Below, piece after piece: positions 1-11,042 of a stretch of DNA of 64,000 nt. Position numbers and translations under genes: made by a program. Positions within the stretch are counted from its first letter, which is position 1; the number at the start of each line of letters is the position of its first letter. This DNA is from Ceratobasidium sp. AG-K (lineage: Eukaryota; Basidiomycota; Agaricomycetes; Cantharellales; Ceratobasidiaceae): the NCBI GenBank assembly GCA_037039685.1, contig JAWNGF010000006.1, forward strand, positions 2,108,001-2,172,000, written 5' to 3'. The notes beneath the pieces were generated by a model. That model had not been told where the DNA came from. It made no database searches and worked only from the letters and a program-made list of their open reading frames with translations.

Positions 1-2
1 TA

Positions 3-212
3 TTCCCCCGTTACTTTTGCATCAGTGCGGTCGAACCTGATTGTGAATATGCAGGAGCACATCTACGCTATCCTTCATCCCCACGCTCGCAACAGGACAA
101 GGTTTTAGGCGCCTTTTACTACAGTGCCGCATCGGAGCCTTTGGATTATCGGAACCCGCGCAACCTTTTCAATACTGCTCTCTACGAGGAGGGGGGGCAC
201 ACGCCTGGTTAA
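3..212 (+). CDS. C-terminal exon of an unknown gene (partial, enters from the left edge)
   Basis: The frame starting at base 3 is open for 69 codons and ends at TAA 210-212. The reading has mixed, protein-like composition, with Tyr/Phe and Arg-Pro clusters and a final Gly-Gly-His-Thr-Pro-Gly, rather than low-complexity shadow coding. No domain is recognised and there is no start codon or splice acceptor inside the window, so this can only be the last exon, or part of it, of a gene further left. It would be convergent with the F-box gene ending at 534. It could also be a chance open frame. Confidence 0.35.
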   Translation, partial: FPRYFCISAVEPDCEYAGAHLRYPSSPRSQQDKVLGAFYYSAASEPLDYRNPRNLFNTALYEEGGHTPG

Positions 213-533
213 TTGAGGCAGCGAGCAAAGGCCGCTATTCCACAGCCCGATATCGAACCTGGCTCGCTTCTCAACCTGAAGGAGACTGTTGTCGCTAAGC
301 CTTTTTATAAGAATGTACCAATTTGAAGAGGTGGAGGGCTGGTCACTATCTAAGTATTGCCGGTTGTACTTTGTAGGCTCCTATATCCGATGCTTATGAC
401 TCGTGTTGGTATTCTTTGTTCACGTATAGGCATTCCAATAGACAGAGAAATTCAAATCGGATATTACAAAAAGATCCAAACCATACAAAAAGGTATACTG
501 CAATAAGTGCTTTGACGCATATATCCACCAGAA
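213..533. other. Intergenic, convergent ends
   Basis: About 320 bp between the partial gene at the left edge and the 3' end of the minus-strand F-box gene. I see no conserved coding frame or RNA gene. Confidence 0.5.
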
Positions 534-2071
534 TCAGCGAATCGCCTCGAACATTGACTTGTCAACCTTGTAAAATGTTGTCACATGATGTCCGTCCTGC
601 AGCATCACTCTAATCTCGCGTCGGCTCGCAATATGTACCGTTGCATTAGCCCACTTGGGGTCTAGAAACCCAGTATCGGATACCCGCATGATGCCGGGCA
701 TGGTCATACCGCGGGTCGGAACGTCTTGTTCTTTCATCTCGGTAATCGAGGCGGGAAGCGCCTCGGCCGGTGTTCCTCTCCGGATATTTGACCCAGGAGT
801 GAGTGGCCATGGATGGGAGTCAGGTCGAGGAAGAAAATCGCCCTCTTCAGATGGGCCGCACCATGCTGTTTTGTGTTCGACGAATCCAACAAAGGTTCGG
901 ACACCGCGGGGCACATTTACATCGCCTAGAATCTGTCAAGACCAGACAGTGATCCAAGGCGCTTAAAATACTCACCAGTAATTTTAATCGCCTCAATAAT
1001 CGTCTTCCCAACCTGAATGTCTTCGAATGCCAAAATAGGCGAAGGAATAGTGGGCAGGTTGAAAATTCCTTGGACGTCTTGAGCCTCCGGGTTCACTGCA
1101 CTAGCAAGGCTCCCTTCGTCTCCCCACTGGCCACGTATATCGTGTTCATTAATCTTACGTATATGCACATAGATGAACTCGCAGCCATGGGCTTCTCCAT
1201 ATGAGGCGACCCAGGTGCCACTGGAAATGAATGGCGATGATTCAGAGGATCCAAAGGGGGAGTAGATTCCAATAAACGGTCTAGGGGATAGAGACCTAGG
1301 AAACGAAATTGTGGGTACAGATCGGGCAGTTGCCTGACCTTGATCGTCGATGACGGTACCTGAATGCCGAATGGCGTTGAACAACCCCGGCGAATTTCGG
1401 AAGGCCCATTTGTACGGTCTAATTTGTGGAGTCTGGTTCGTTAGGCTATGTGACTGCGACGTGGCCGATTGGTAGGAAACATGGAAATCTTGAAGCTCGT
1501 ACTTTTGGTCCATTATTCGAGAGGGCCCTTCAAAGATCCATTGAAATGATTGTTTTGTTGACCACTGTTCTAGTATTACTGACTGTGCGTCTATAAATAA
1601 GGGGTTCATGAGGTCATTGTGCAGGCTGAGAGCAAAGATGTGATCCATCGTGCTTCTAATAGCTAGAATTTGAGGAGTTGTAGTTGTATTCGGGCCTGTG
1701 ATAGGAATAATATGGGAGACGACTAGTTTTTGGTTGTCGATCCACATGCGCATGACGATACCTGCTGGGAATTCATCGGAAGATAACCACCACCCAAGGT
1801 ACGGCTCGACGAGGGCCAGTCGACGCCAAACTAAATGATAGGAAAGCTTATTGTTATTGTAGAGGTCGACTGAGCGAATCGGTCGCCAACCCAGGAGGTC
1901 ATCAGAGCCTTTGTTGTAAATGCGATCGCAGTGTGGCTCCCAGAGAATATCTTGAGAGGCAATAGTCCTAAGTGTCGAGCATACTGACAAGGTTGTTACG
2001 AGGTCTTCGGGCGCAAGATACCCCAGACAGTGTGTCAGGACTTCTGGCGGAACACTTTCGAGCGACAGCAT
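534..2071 (-). CDS. F-box protein, FBXO31-like
   Basis: Two exons (2071-976 and 925-534) join in frame across a 50 bp intron with GTGAGT donor and TCTAG acceptor, giving 495 aa. Residues about 5-45 form an F-box (PPEVLTHCL, then a Cys-Ser-x-Leu helix and Trp-Glu), the Skp1-binding part of SCF ubiquitin ligases. The next segment (EPYLGWWLSSDEFPAGIV, about residue 90) resembles the beta-barrel substrate domain of FBXO31-type proteins, and the second exon (RTFVGFVEHKTAWCG) fits the end of that fold. The likely role is substrate recognition for ubiquitination; the substrate is unknown. It is divergent from the glycosyltransferase at 2855. The F-box call is firm; the FBXO31 resemblance is from motif memory. 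Confidence 0.8.
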
Positions 2072-2854
2072 TGACAGCTATAATTGGGAATTGTCATGAA
2101 GCATGGTTTCAATTTATGCGATTGGAAGCAAACACTAACCTAGTCTCCAGTTATAAGAAGTGTCAGCCGAGGGGGCAAGCAGTGAGCAGGGGGCGAGAGA
2201 GGCTGAGGCTGAGTGAGAAAGCCCGGTGACGAGCCTGACGACCCAGTGACAAAATGCATGAGAACATTTCAGAAGACTCCACATGCTGAAATTCAGAGCC
2301 CGGGTAAGAGTCATGTGACGTAGATGCACATGCATCTACCAACGGCCCATTTTCCGCCACCTCAAGTCGGCAAAGCCCCTCGGTGTACTTGGCCCGAGAC
2401 TTGGATATCGTAATCGGCTGGTCCGAAATGTGAACGAGTTGAAAAAACATTCGGGCGCAAGCCGGTTTTATTTGTGCGCAGCATACCTAATTTCAGCTCG
2501 CGATAAGGCCGAAAGGAAGCAGTGGCACTCAAAACAAACAAACTGCGTCGCACGAGTAGACAGCTGTCGGGTAGCCTTCGGGGCCGGAATAGGCGCGCGC
2601 TGAAAGTACCGTAAAGGGACCCTCTGTAAAAACGTTCATCAACGGCTTGGCGTCGGTAAATCTAAATTCCTTACGGCACTTATGGTATTTTCCCTGGCTG
2701 CGGATTAAGCTAGTGTAACAGTCTAGATAAGAGCGACATGTTTGGTAGCTAACCTAGTCGACCACAGTCCCATGTTATCCCGACGCGCAGCACCCCTTGT
2801 ATAAAGTTCGAGCGCTCACCCATCCCCACGCCCGATACAACAACCGATCCATCC
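2072..2854. promoter_or_regulatory. Divergent promoter region, F-box gene and GT69 gene
   Basis: About 780 bp between two divergent starts. A TATA-like TATAAAG lies at 2800-2806, 49 bp before the glycosyltransferase ATG. No coding frame in the interval resembles a protein. Confidence 0.5.
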
Positions 2855-4599
2855 ATGGCCAAACTATTCGAAAGATCGAGACGACAAGATCCAGAGATGC
2901 TCTCTCCCCTAACTAGTTCTCCCTCGGTGCGCGTTTTACGCCGCTGGCTAGCCTACCTCTTGGCCGCCACGGCGCTTCTGGGTTTATCTGCATACACTCT
3001 CCTCTTATACTCACCTCCCGTTACACCGACGCACCTGGAGCAGACCGTTCGGTGGTTACGGAGTTTACCGAACGACTTTGAGCGGCAGGTCGACCGCCGC
3101 GACCGGGATGCAGATAGTGAAAAGATAATCACCGATACCCTCACGGTGGTCGATGGCCTACGGCTCGAGTTTGAACGACAAACGCGGGAAAGCGAGACGG
3201 GGTACGCAAAGTGGCTGATGTCGCCCTTTTCCATAGCACGCGATGCACTGTTGGTATCCATGACCCAAACGTACCCCTCTTGCCGGTTATCTGAAACCGA
3301 CAGGGAGCGGTATGCTTCGTTGCGGGACGGCGGCCGAATCTTTATTGCCATCAACTTGCTGGAAAACGAGCAGCTCATGCCGACGCTTAGTCGAGAGCTG
3401 ATCACGCTGTTGCAAGAGCTTGGGCCCCATCGGGTTTATGTCTCCATCTATGAGAATGCAAGCATGGATCTCACAGTGATGCAGCTGAGGTTGCTGTGCA
3501 GGGTACGTTTTCAGCTCTACACTATTCAGGGATTTGGCTCACCTCTTTGCAGATGCTCGACTCACTCGGTACCCCGTACCGGGTATTCGCCCACGGTCTA
3601 ATGGAACTCCAACAAAAAGAACACGGGCATCGCATTTCTCGGCTCGCAAGACTACGAAACGCTGTCCTAGATCCCCTTTTCCCCGTTCTCGACTCAAACT
3701 CGACCACAGAGCAGTTCGAAACGGTCTTGTTCTTGAACGATGTATTTCACTGCCACGGAGATGTCCTCGAACTCCTCCTCCAAAAGAAACGAAACAATGC
3801 GGTTCAAGCGTGTGGACTCGACTTTGGACCTCGGGCGTTGGTGTATGACCGATGGGTCTTGCGAACGATGAGGGGAACGTAAGTACACTTTTGCCTTGAG
3901 CAGTTGTACATTGACGTACCTGGGTTTCAGACCATTCTACCGCCAAGCCGGATTGCTCGAGTTTTTTGGTGGCTCTCCGTACATCATCGATTCTAAAGTT
4001 AGACCTGCGATGCTCCCTGAAAAAGAAGATGCCGAGGATAGGGCCGCAGTCAAGGCCGGAAATCCGTTCCAAGTGTTTTCGTGTTGGAATGGCGTCACTG
4101 CGTTCACTGGTGAGCGATATCCACTAAAATAAACTGGCTCGTCTGACCTGGGTTACAGCATCCGCATTCGCAGCTCCAACATCTCTCCGGTTCCGTACGG
4201 CGCGTAATGACCCAGAGAGCGAAGATGGTGTGACGGACAAGGAGAGCGAGTGTTACTTGTCGTCTGTAGACTTGTGGAGGGCGCAACTAGGGCGGGTGAT
4301 GGTCGTCCCGCGAGTGAGGTATGTGTGTCTTTGTCTCTAGATAAGCTGGTGTTGACGCGTTTGCGAACGTAGAACCGCGTATTCCTTGGACGTCTATGAA
4401 GCAGATCGCGCATCGTCGGCCTATAGGACGCCTGCTGGTACTCCACCCCTCATCCAATGGGAAACAACACCACCACAGGAGGTTGTTATGCACAACTTTG
4501 CTGTCTGGTACGCGTCCGAGGTACGCTACTCAAAACGTGCCCAGACTACGAGTATTAAACATTTTCTCGCAGGTTAAAGAGCCATGGGATGAGGCGTAA
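2855..4599 (+). CDS. GT69 glycosyltransferase, CMT1/CAP59-type alpha-1,3-mannosyltransferase
   Basis: Six exons (2855-3502, 3553-3878, 3931-4109, 4159-4318, 4373-4520, 4573-4599) splice in frame with GT-AG introns to 495 aa. It is a type II membrane protein: a short basic cytosolic tail, one transmembrane helix at about residues 32-52, then a lumenal domain. Family marks include RIFIAINLLENEQL, the HRVYVSIYENAS strand, an acidic LFLNDVFHC motif and a C-terminal VMHNFAVWYA. GT69 members transfer mannose in alpha-1,3 linkage to capsule or cell-wall glycans in the secretory pathway, so a Golgi role in glycan synthesis is expected. The start is supported by a TATA box 49 bp upstream and by the N-terminal anchor. 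The exact acceptor is unknown. Confidence 0.88.
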
Positions 4600-5076
4600 A
4601 CATGAAAATTTGGTTGAGAGGCCGTCGTGGATGACATCATACATTCGCTTTCAGTTTGGGTTTATCGCTATAGCTTGTTTCGTAATCAGCCACGGAATGG
4701 TGTTGTACTTGTAATTTAGTTCCTTTCAATTCAATCCTTACACATTCATTGTCGCACTCGTGAAACTTGAGTGAGGGAGGTTGAACGCGACAACCGCTTT
4801 CCCGGAATGACATCTTAGTTGGCACCACAACCGACCTTGACCTGCTCAAAGGTCCGACACACACACAATTGTCCTGAAGACGTTCTGATTATATCGAAGA
4901 AAACAGCAATATGCCATTAAACGAGCGACCAATATCTCAACATAAAGAAAACGATCGCCGAGAACTGTGTAGACACAGGAGACAAGACAAGGGAGACGAG
5001 GGAAAACAGGAGTGGGCCAGAGGAATCCAGGTTCGTTTGGAAGCAAATGGGTATACCAAAAGATGGAGCAAGGAAA
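4600..5076. other. Intergenic, convergent 3' ends
   Basis: 477 bp between the convergent GT69 and septin genes. No gene or repeat is recognised. Confidence 0.5.
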
Positions 5077-6584
5077 TTAACGACGCTGAGTACCACGTCC
5101 GTATCCGACCTGGAGGTTGTCGAGCTCGGCCTCGAGAGACTTGATCGCGCTGTGAGCCTGTTCGAGGTCCTTGTTGAGACGGTCGCGCTCGGCGATAAGC
5201 TAGAGGAATAGCAGGTTAGCGACTAGATGGAAAGTTTGAGTCGTGTGACATACGTGTTGCTCCCATTGTCTGAAGCGGGCCTCCTCGGCCTTGACCTGCT
5301 CGGTGAACCTCTTGCGCAATCCCTCTTCCTCCTCCTTGAACTTGGGGTTGTCCAGCTTCTTGACCTTGGGCTCGCCAAACTTGCGAGTCTCCATCTGCTG
5401 CTGGCGGTAGTTCTCATAATGCGACTCCTCGGTGGTATTAATCAAGTCGAGCATATGGGTGCGGATGAGAAGGGAGCGGAGCTTCTTGAAGTCGCAGTGA
5501 TCCTCGTTCTCGACTACAAATTACAATTAGCGCGGTTGGGTGTTGAGAGAAAAAGAAGCGTACCTTCAGCAACTCCCCACAAGTATTCACGGCCCTTGAC
5601 AACACGGCCGTCTGGGGTCTTTACGTCGGTGGTCGAGCCAATGATGGAGAAGGGCATCGCGTTCATCAGGGTACGGGCCTGCTCGGAGCTCGCTGCATCA
5701 TCGGGCTCGATGGGGGGCTGGTACACACGGATGCCTTGGGCGGCAATAACCTCACGAATCTAGAAGCAAAGTTAAGCAAGTGAGAAATAGCAAAGTAACT
5801 TTGACTTACACGCTGCTTGAAAACGTTGAGGTCGTTTTGGGTGAGGGTATCTGCCTTGGCGACAACAGGAATCAAGTTGACACGCGTTCCCAGGCGCTTC
5901 ATGATCTCAATGTCGAGGGGCTTGAGGCTAGATATCAAAACAAATAAGAACAGGGTATTGCAATACAAAAAACACGTCCACTCACGTATGGCCGGTTGGG
6001 CGGATAAAGTACAAGCAGGCATGAACACGCATGTCGCTCTTTTGCTCGCGTTGGGGCTGCTGCTCCTGGCGCATGTAGATCTCGTGTTGGTCATCAACAA
6101 AGTCGATAATGGGCGTCCACGAGTCGCGATTGTTGACATAGTCACCGAACCCAGGAGTGTCAATCACCGTGAGCTTGACCTTGAACGATTTTTCCTCGAG
6201 CTCGGCCTTGATGATCTCGACCTATGGATGTTGTTAGCTTATATTCCAGTAAATAGTAGTAATACGCACCTCGGTGAGCTTGTCCAGTTGCTTGACATGG
6301 CGGCGGCGATAATCCTTCAAAGGCGAGAGCTCGGTCGAAAAGAGGGTGTTGATCAACGTCGACTTGCCCAAGCCGGATTCACCTGCGCCAAATCAGCAAA
6401 ATAGAACTACTACATTGGTGTCCAACTTACCAACAACCATTACGGTAAAGTGAGCGCCCTGCTTCGCGACGATTTTGTGCCTCTGGACGCGTTTTTAGAT
6501 CATTTTCGCGATTTTATTGACAAAACTTACCTGGTTGGGCAGGTTGGCAATGCCGATGCCGCTGGTAGTAGCTGCCGGAGACAT
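5077..6584 (-). CDS. CDC12: Septin, Cdc12 orthologue
   Basis: Eight exons (6584-6531, 6482-6431, 6382-6270, 6221-5986, 5927-5810, 5759-5564, 5513-5254, 5199-5077) splice in frame to 383 aa. The start is followed by [15 protein letters not shown], the signature beginning of Cdc12-type septins. GTPase motifs follow in order: P-loop GESGLGKS at about 36-43, G3 DTPGFGD near 94 and G4 AKAD near 178. The septin unique element lies around [19 protein letters not shown]. The last 80 residues, rich in Glu/Lys/Arg ([17 protein letters not shown]), form the C-terminal coiled coil. Septins form hetero-oligomeric filaments at septa, clamp bases and hyphal tips. The length is close to yeast Cdc12 (about 407). 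It shares a 153 bp divergent promoter with the next gene. Confidence 0.92.
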
Positions 6585-6737
6585 GATGGAGGTTGAGGAA
6601 GAGGTTGGGTGACGGCGTTGAAAAGAACCACAAGTGTTGAGGTCGTTGGCAGTCAGGACGATGCGTACACAAACACAAACTCGCCACCCAACTTGCGAAA
6701 ACAAATTACACTTATTTTGCTTGGTTGATCTCCGACT
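6585..6737. promoter_or_regulatory. Short bidirectional promoter, septin and mitochondrial-type gene
   Basis: Only 153 bp separate the septin ATG (-) from the ATG at 6738 (+), so the two genes must share a core regulatory region. No TATA box is obvious for either direction. Confidence 0.55.
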
Positions 6738-8242
6738 ATGCCACCATGCGCTCCAAGGCTGCCTATATTGCGGGGTATCCATACCAGTTCGGCGCTGTCC
6801 AAGAAACTCAAAATACCTGACCCTAATGTGCCCAAGAAACCACATATTCCGACGGAAAAGGAGGCTGCTCTCCAGACTAAACGGCGCATTCAAAAAGCAG
6901 AACGAGATGAGCGCATAGACATCAGTATGTCTCTCACAGAAGTCAAAACGTTCGTCTCATGTTTCTCCTAGCCATGTCGTTTCTGATGTGGGTGCAGTTA
7001 CCAAGGTGGTTTTACAAACCTCGCGAGCTCCGAGCATCCAATTGGTTCCCTGGAGGCGAATACATTCGCAAGGGCAAAGTGTACGAGCAGCCCCGGGCTT
7101 CTGCATACGAACCTCACACCGTCACCATTCTCGAATCACGTTATCCTGTCAAGACCAAGGAACCAGGTCGTCCCGACGTCCCAGAGTACATTGTCACTAT
7201 GCTTCGCACCAGACATTTTCTCGCTTATGTCAAGCACAACAACTCGAGCAAAGTAACGGGAGGAGCTAGATTAAACATGGATGCAGCATGGTGGCCTTTT
7301 CTCCCTCGACGAGTGCGGAAAATGGAACCTGAAGTGTGGTGGGAGAAGGACGAAGATCCTCAACAGCTTCGACTGCAAGCTCTAGGCTTTGTCGATTCCG
7401 AAGAACCCCCTGAATCATTACGACAGTTCTATCCCGACCCCAACCAATACCGCAACAATGGCACCAAAATCGTCGAAGAGACACCTCCCAAGACTATCCA
7501 ACCCCACCACAACGCCCAAACGATCGGCGAGGTTCGCGCATTGTACGAGCCGTTGTTGGCCAACGAACCGTTCTGGCGACCGCTTATAGCCGTCACACTC
7601 GCGACTCGGCCACTCGCCAACACTCTTGTCCGATTGTGCCGTGCTCTGCCGAGGGGTCTACCGTTTTATGCGAGTATCCATAATGATGATCGTAAAACGG
7701 TCTTGTCCTTTCCTGCGCGTATGCGGTTACTCCGTTTACAGCGCATGCGCAATCTTACTATCGAAATCGCGAGACGACTCGAGGGATACCAGGGCGGATT
7801 TATCGGTATTCGATTCAACCACGATGATCGAGGCCGGGCGATTCGAGGTGAGCGGTTGGAGGACCAGCTACCGGATCCGTTGCGGGTGATCAAAGTCGGC
7901 GTGGCGCAGTGGTACGAGTACGAAAAGGAGATGGAGTTATGGAAGGGCCAGGCGCTCGACGCAGGAGTGGATATCGACGTTCGGCCTATGGACGATTGGG
8001 GCAGGGTGTTGGATGAGAGTGGAGCCGCGCTGCCGGGACAAGAAGTCGCAGAGGGCGCACCACATTCGGATTTTGATGAGGGTCTGGTTGATGAGGATGA
8101 CGATGGAGAGGACTTGGATGAGGAAGGCGAGGAGGGAGAATGGGAGGCTGAGGAGGCTGAGGAAGCTGGCGGTGCTGCTCAGGAAACGGTGGTTCGTGCG
8201 CCTAGCTCTGGGGCCAAGCAGGCAAGCTCTACGGGAGCATGA
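6738..8242 (+). CDS. Conserved hypothetical protein, probably mitochondrial
   Basis: Two exons (6738-6924 and 6972-8242) joined by a 47 bp GTATGT...CTAG intron give 485 aa. The N-terminus is Arg-rich without acidic residues and contains RGIHTSSAL, which fits a mitochondrial presequence with a two-step (MPP then octapeptidyl peptidase) cleavage site. The body is basic with many Arg-Leu pairs (RMRLLRLQRMRNLTIEIARRL), reminiscent of fungal mitoribosomal proteins, but I cannot assign a family. The last 80 residues contain a long acidic run (Asp/Glu at 8080-8170). The divergent arrangement with the septin may mean shared housekeeping expression. Localisation is an inference from the N-terminus. 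Confidence 0.75.
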
Positions 8243-9016
8243 TCTTGTATCATTTTGGGTCTGTACTATTGCCATCACATTGTTCAATCATATTCACCAT
8301 CACTCAGTTGAGTAGTCGAGATTGTGACGTTGGATGTATGCAAGGCGGAGCTTCCAGCAGGAGGGCTCCTTCAAATCCCTCCTACCAATCCAAATTCCAG
8401 CTCACCATTTGTATTGACCGCCAAAGTTTCCAGATCTCAAGTTCTCTGGTAACGGGATCAATGCATACATGGGAGGGGACGCAGCTGATACACGAGGCAA
8501 CAGCCCACAGGTTGCAGCCCAGTCGCTGCGTTTCCGATGCCTAACGCCCATCACCCTATCGCAATATCGAATGTAATTTCTCAGTTGCTTTGCGTACTCT
8601 ATCCTTGAACGAACCCAAGCTAGTTTAGCGGCTCACTGTCCCAAGAGAGCTACCGAGCGCTTGTGAGCCACTTGCTTACATGAGCGAGGTGCGTCAGTAA
8701 ATTGATCTTCCTGACTTGCATTCAGCCTCGTCAAGCCACCCATGGACTCGTCAACTCTCGCTTCTTAGCGGTGACTTGCCCAAGCAGCCCACTCATTATT
8801 CTCTGTTTGGGTTTACAATACCATCAAATGGGCGGCGAACTTGCCAGCAAAGATGCGGTCCGTTCAACGGCCCGGTAACTTCGTTCCAGGATACCATGCA
8901 CTCATGACCTTCTTCTGCTATAATGAATGATGCCGCATGACTTGGTTACGCATGACTGTCGTGTGTATTTAAATGCTTGGAGGGACTCTTCGCGTTCCAC
9001 TCTGACTTTTGGCGGA
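8243..9016. promoter_or_regulatory. Intergenic and pectate lyase promoter
   Basis: About 770 bp without a convincing gene. A TATTTAAA box lies at 8966-8973, 44 bp before the pectate lyase ATG, and helps fix that start. Confidence 0.45.
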
Positions 9017-10742
9017 ATGACTGTCTACCCTTCGCAACTCGTCGCCTCACTAGGCCTACTCTCGGCTCTGGGTCAGGTGTACGGGCTTACGCCTTACACA
9101 GGTACGTAACTTTTGATACTGTTCCGATGGGTTACCAAACGGGTGTGGTCCCTAAAAGGCCCAGCTCCGAACCTCCCAGCACGAAAGCCATTCGGGTTTG
9201 CGAGTACATCCACAGGAGGATCGCTCAACGCCTCCGCAACGTACCTCGTCACCAACTCTGCCGAGCTCAAAGAGGCCCTAGCTCTGCCCTACACCAAGAC
9301 GATCTACGTGAAGGGCGTAATTCGTGGTAACGAGCTCGCAGATGGTACGTCATTTTTTATGCTCATCTTCGCAGCTCTGGTTCTTAGGCCTGTTATAGGC
9401 ACACTCGCTACGTGTCAAAAGTACATCGACACTACTGGTTCAGCCGGCGCTGCGATTCGCACATACAACTTTACAGAATACGTCTGGAGTCTAAACTCGA
9501 CCTATTTGGGACTTGTATCCGAGGCAGCAGCAGCCGGAAACACGTTCGAGGGGCGGAACGCAACCGAGTACCGCTCATACCTGGGCAAACTCAATGGCTG
9601 GCGACCGGTCGTGTCCAATACACAAAAAGCGGCGGTCGGGTTCACGGTCAAGAGCAACACCTCGTTGATCGGATTTGACTCGAGCGCGGCGCTGGATGGG
9701 GTCAATCTATACTTGAACAGTGTGGATAATATTTGGATCCGGAACTTGAAGCTGGTTTCCCCTGCGGATTGTTTCCCTGCGCCAGAGACGTATCCTAGTT
9801 CGTGGAATGCCAAGTGAGTACCGTGGTGATGTATGCGCACAGGGTATTAATTATAATTTTAGGTTTGATGCTCTTGGACTCGTCACGGCGACGAATGTGT
9901 GGGTGGACGGATGTGAACTGCAGGATCAGTTGAGTGGAGAATATGTTACACCTGATACGGTTCCCCCTGGTTGGGAGGTATGTAGCAGTTTTTATTCCTA
10001 CAATGACTGGAGTAACTGACGTCCCCGACTCAGGTGGACAGATATGATGGTACGAGAGTCTGGAGCCGATTACGAGCTTGGCTGATCATGATTTACAGGG
10101 TTGTTTGACTGCGAAGACGGCTCTGACAACGTCACTTTTTCGCACAACATTGTTCGGAACCACCACAAGTCCATGCTTCTTGGCGGTGGTGCCAAAGAAG
10201 CTGATCGCGACCTTGGCAAGATGAGGTTCACGATCTTCGGAAACTACATTAAAAACTCGGCGTCGCGGAACCCACTCATGCGCTTCGGGTCATTCGACAT
10301 TGCAGCCAACTTGTTCGGGTCCATCAACGACAAGTCCCCGGTGTACAAGCGCGCCGACGTCCCGGCCGACGCGATATTCCAGTACCACTTCGGAGTGTAC
10401 AATCAGTCTCGGGTTCAACTCCAAGAAAACGTCTTTGTTCAGACGGGCTCGGTTTCGAATGATTCGTCGAGGATATTCTCAGTTACCGAAAACCTCCTGG
10501 CTGATCGACCAGCCAAGGTGTGCGTGCGCACGAGCTCGTTCAACTCCACGTTAAACGGCAATGCGGTCGATCTCGTCACCCTTGCAAAAGGAGCGCTGAC
10601 TTATGCGGTTGGAAAGGGGCGGGCGGTTGCAAACGGTGTAGTGTTTGGCTGCGATGGGTTTGCGTCAACGGGGACTCGGACGTTCAAAACTCCCAGCCTT
10701 GTTCAGACATACGTCCTGAGCAACGCGGGACAGAAAAAGTAG
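9017..10742 (+). CDS. Secreted pectate lyase, polysaccharide lyase family 1
   Basis: Six exons (9017-9101, 9159-9344, 9399-9813, 9863-9977, 10034-10049, 10099-10742) splice in frame to 486 aa; one exon is only 16 bp. A hydrophobic signal peptide covers about residues 1-23. The parallel beta-helix carries PL1 marks: KTIYVKGVIRGNEL early, the Asp-rich Ca2+ site around LFDCEDGSDNVTFSHN, the HHKSMLLGG motif, and RNPLMRFG, whose Arg corresponds to the catalytic base of PL1 enzymes. The enzyme cleaves de-esterified homogalacturonan by beta-elimination outside the cell. Its neighbours 3 kb on are two xylanases, so this is a small plant-cell-wall-degrading neighbourhood. I chose the ATG at 9017 because it opens directly into the signal peptide. 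Confidence 0.88.
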
Positions 10743-11042
10743 TGCATGTAAATTGGTACCAGAACACAGCCTTTTTCTATTATTGACAACCCACCAAGAG
10801 TCTCGCGTAAGCTTGGCGCCTTCTTTTGTGAACCCGGAGCGACGGATCCTGAACGAAGCGACAGGACTGCGGCAGCGAACAGACTCATTTCAACGTAACT
10901 CCAACCACATTACTCCCAGCCGCCTTGCGCGCGGCTTTCCTGTGCACGGCCGGGTCACGTATTTTCATCGCTCTCGGGGGAAATTGCAGCCAGAGCTCCG
11001 CCCTCTTGCACTCCCGGATTGTTTTGTTGACCTCTAGTCGCT
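10743..11042. other. Intergenic
   Basis: 300 bp between the pectate lyase stop and the TMEM184-like start. It presumably holds the terminator and the next promoter; no distinct motif was seen. Confidence 0.4.

Noticed and set aside
5227..5763. Long plus-strand open frames across the septin gene
   Set aside because: Antisense shadows of septin exons; the minus-strand reading has GTPase motifs and spliced introns.
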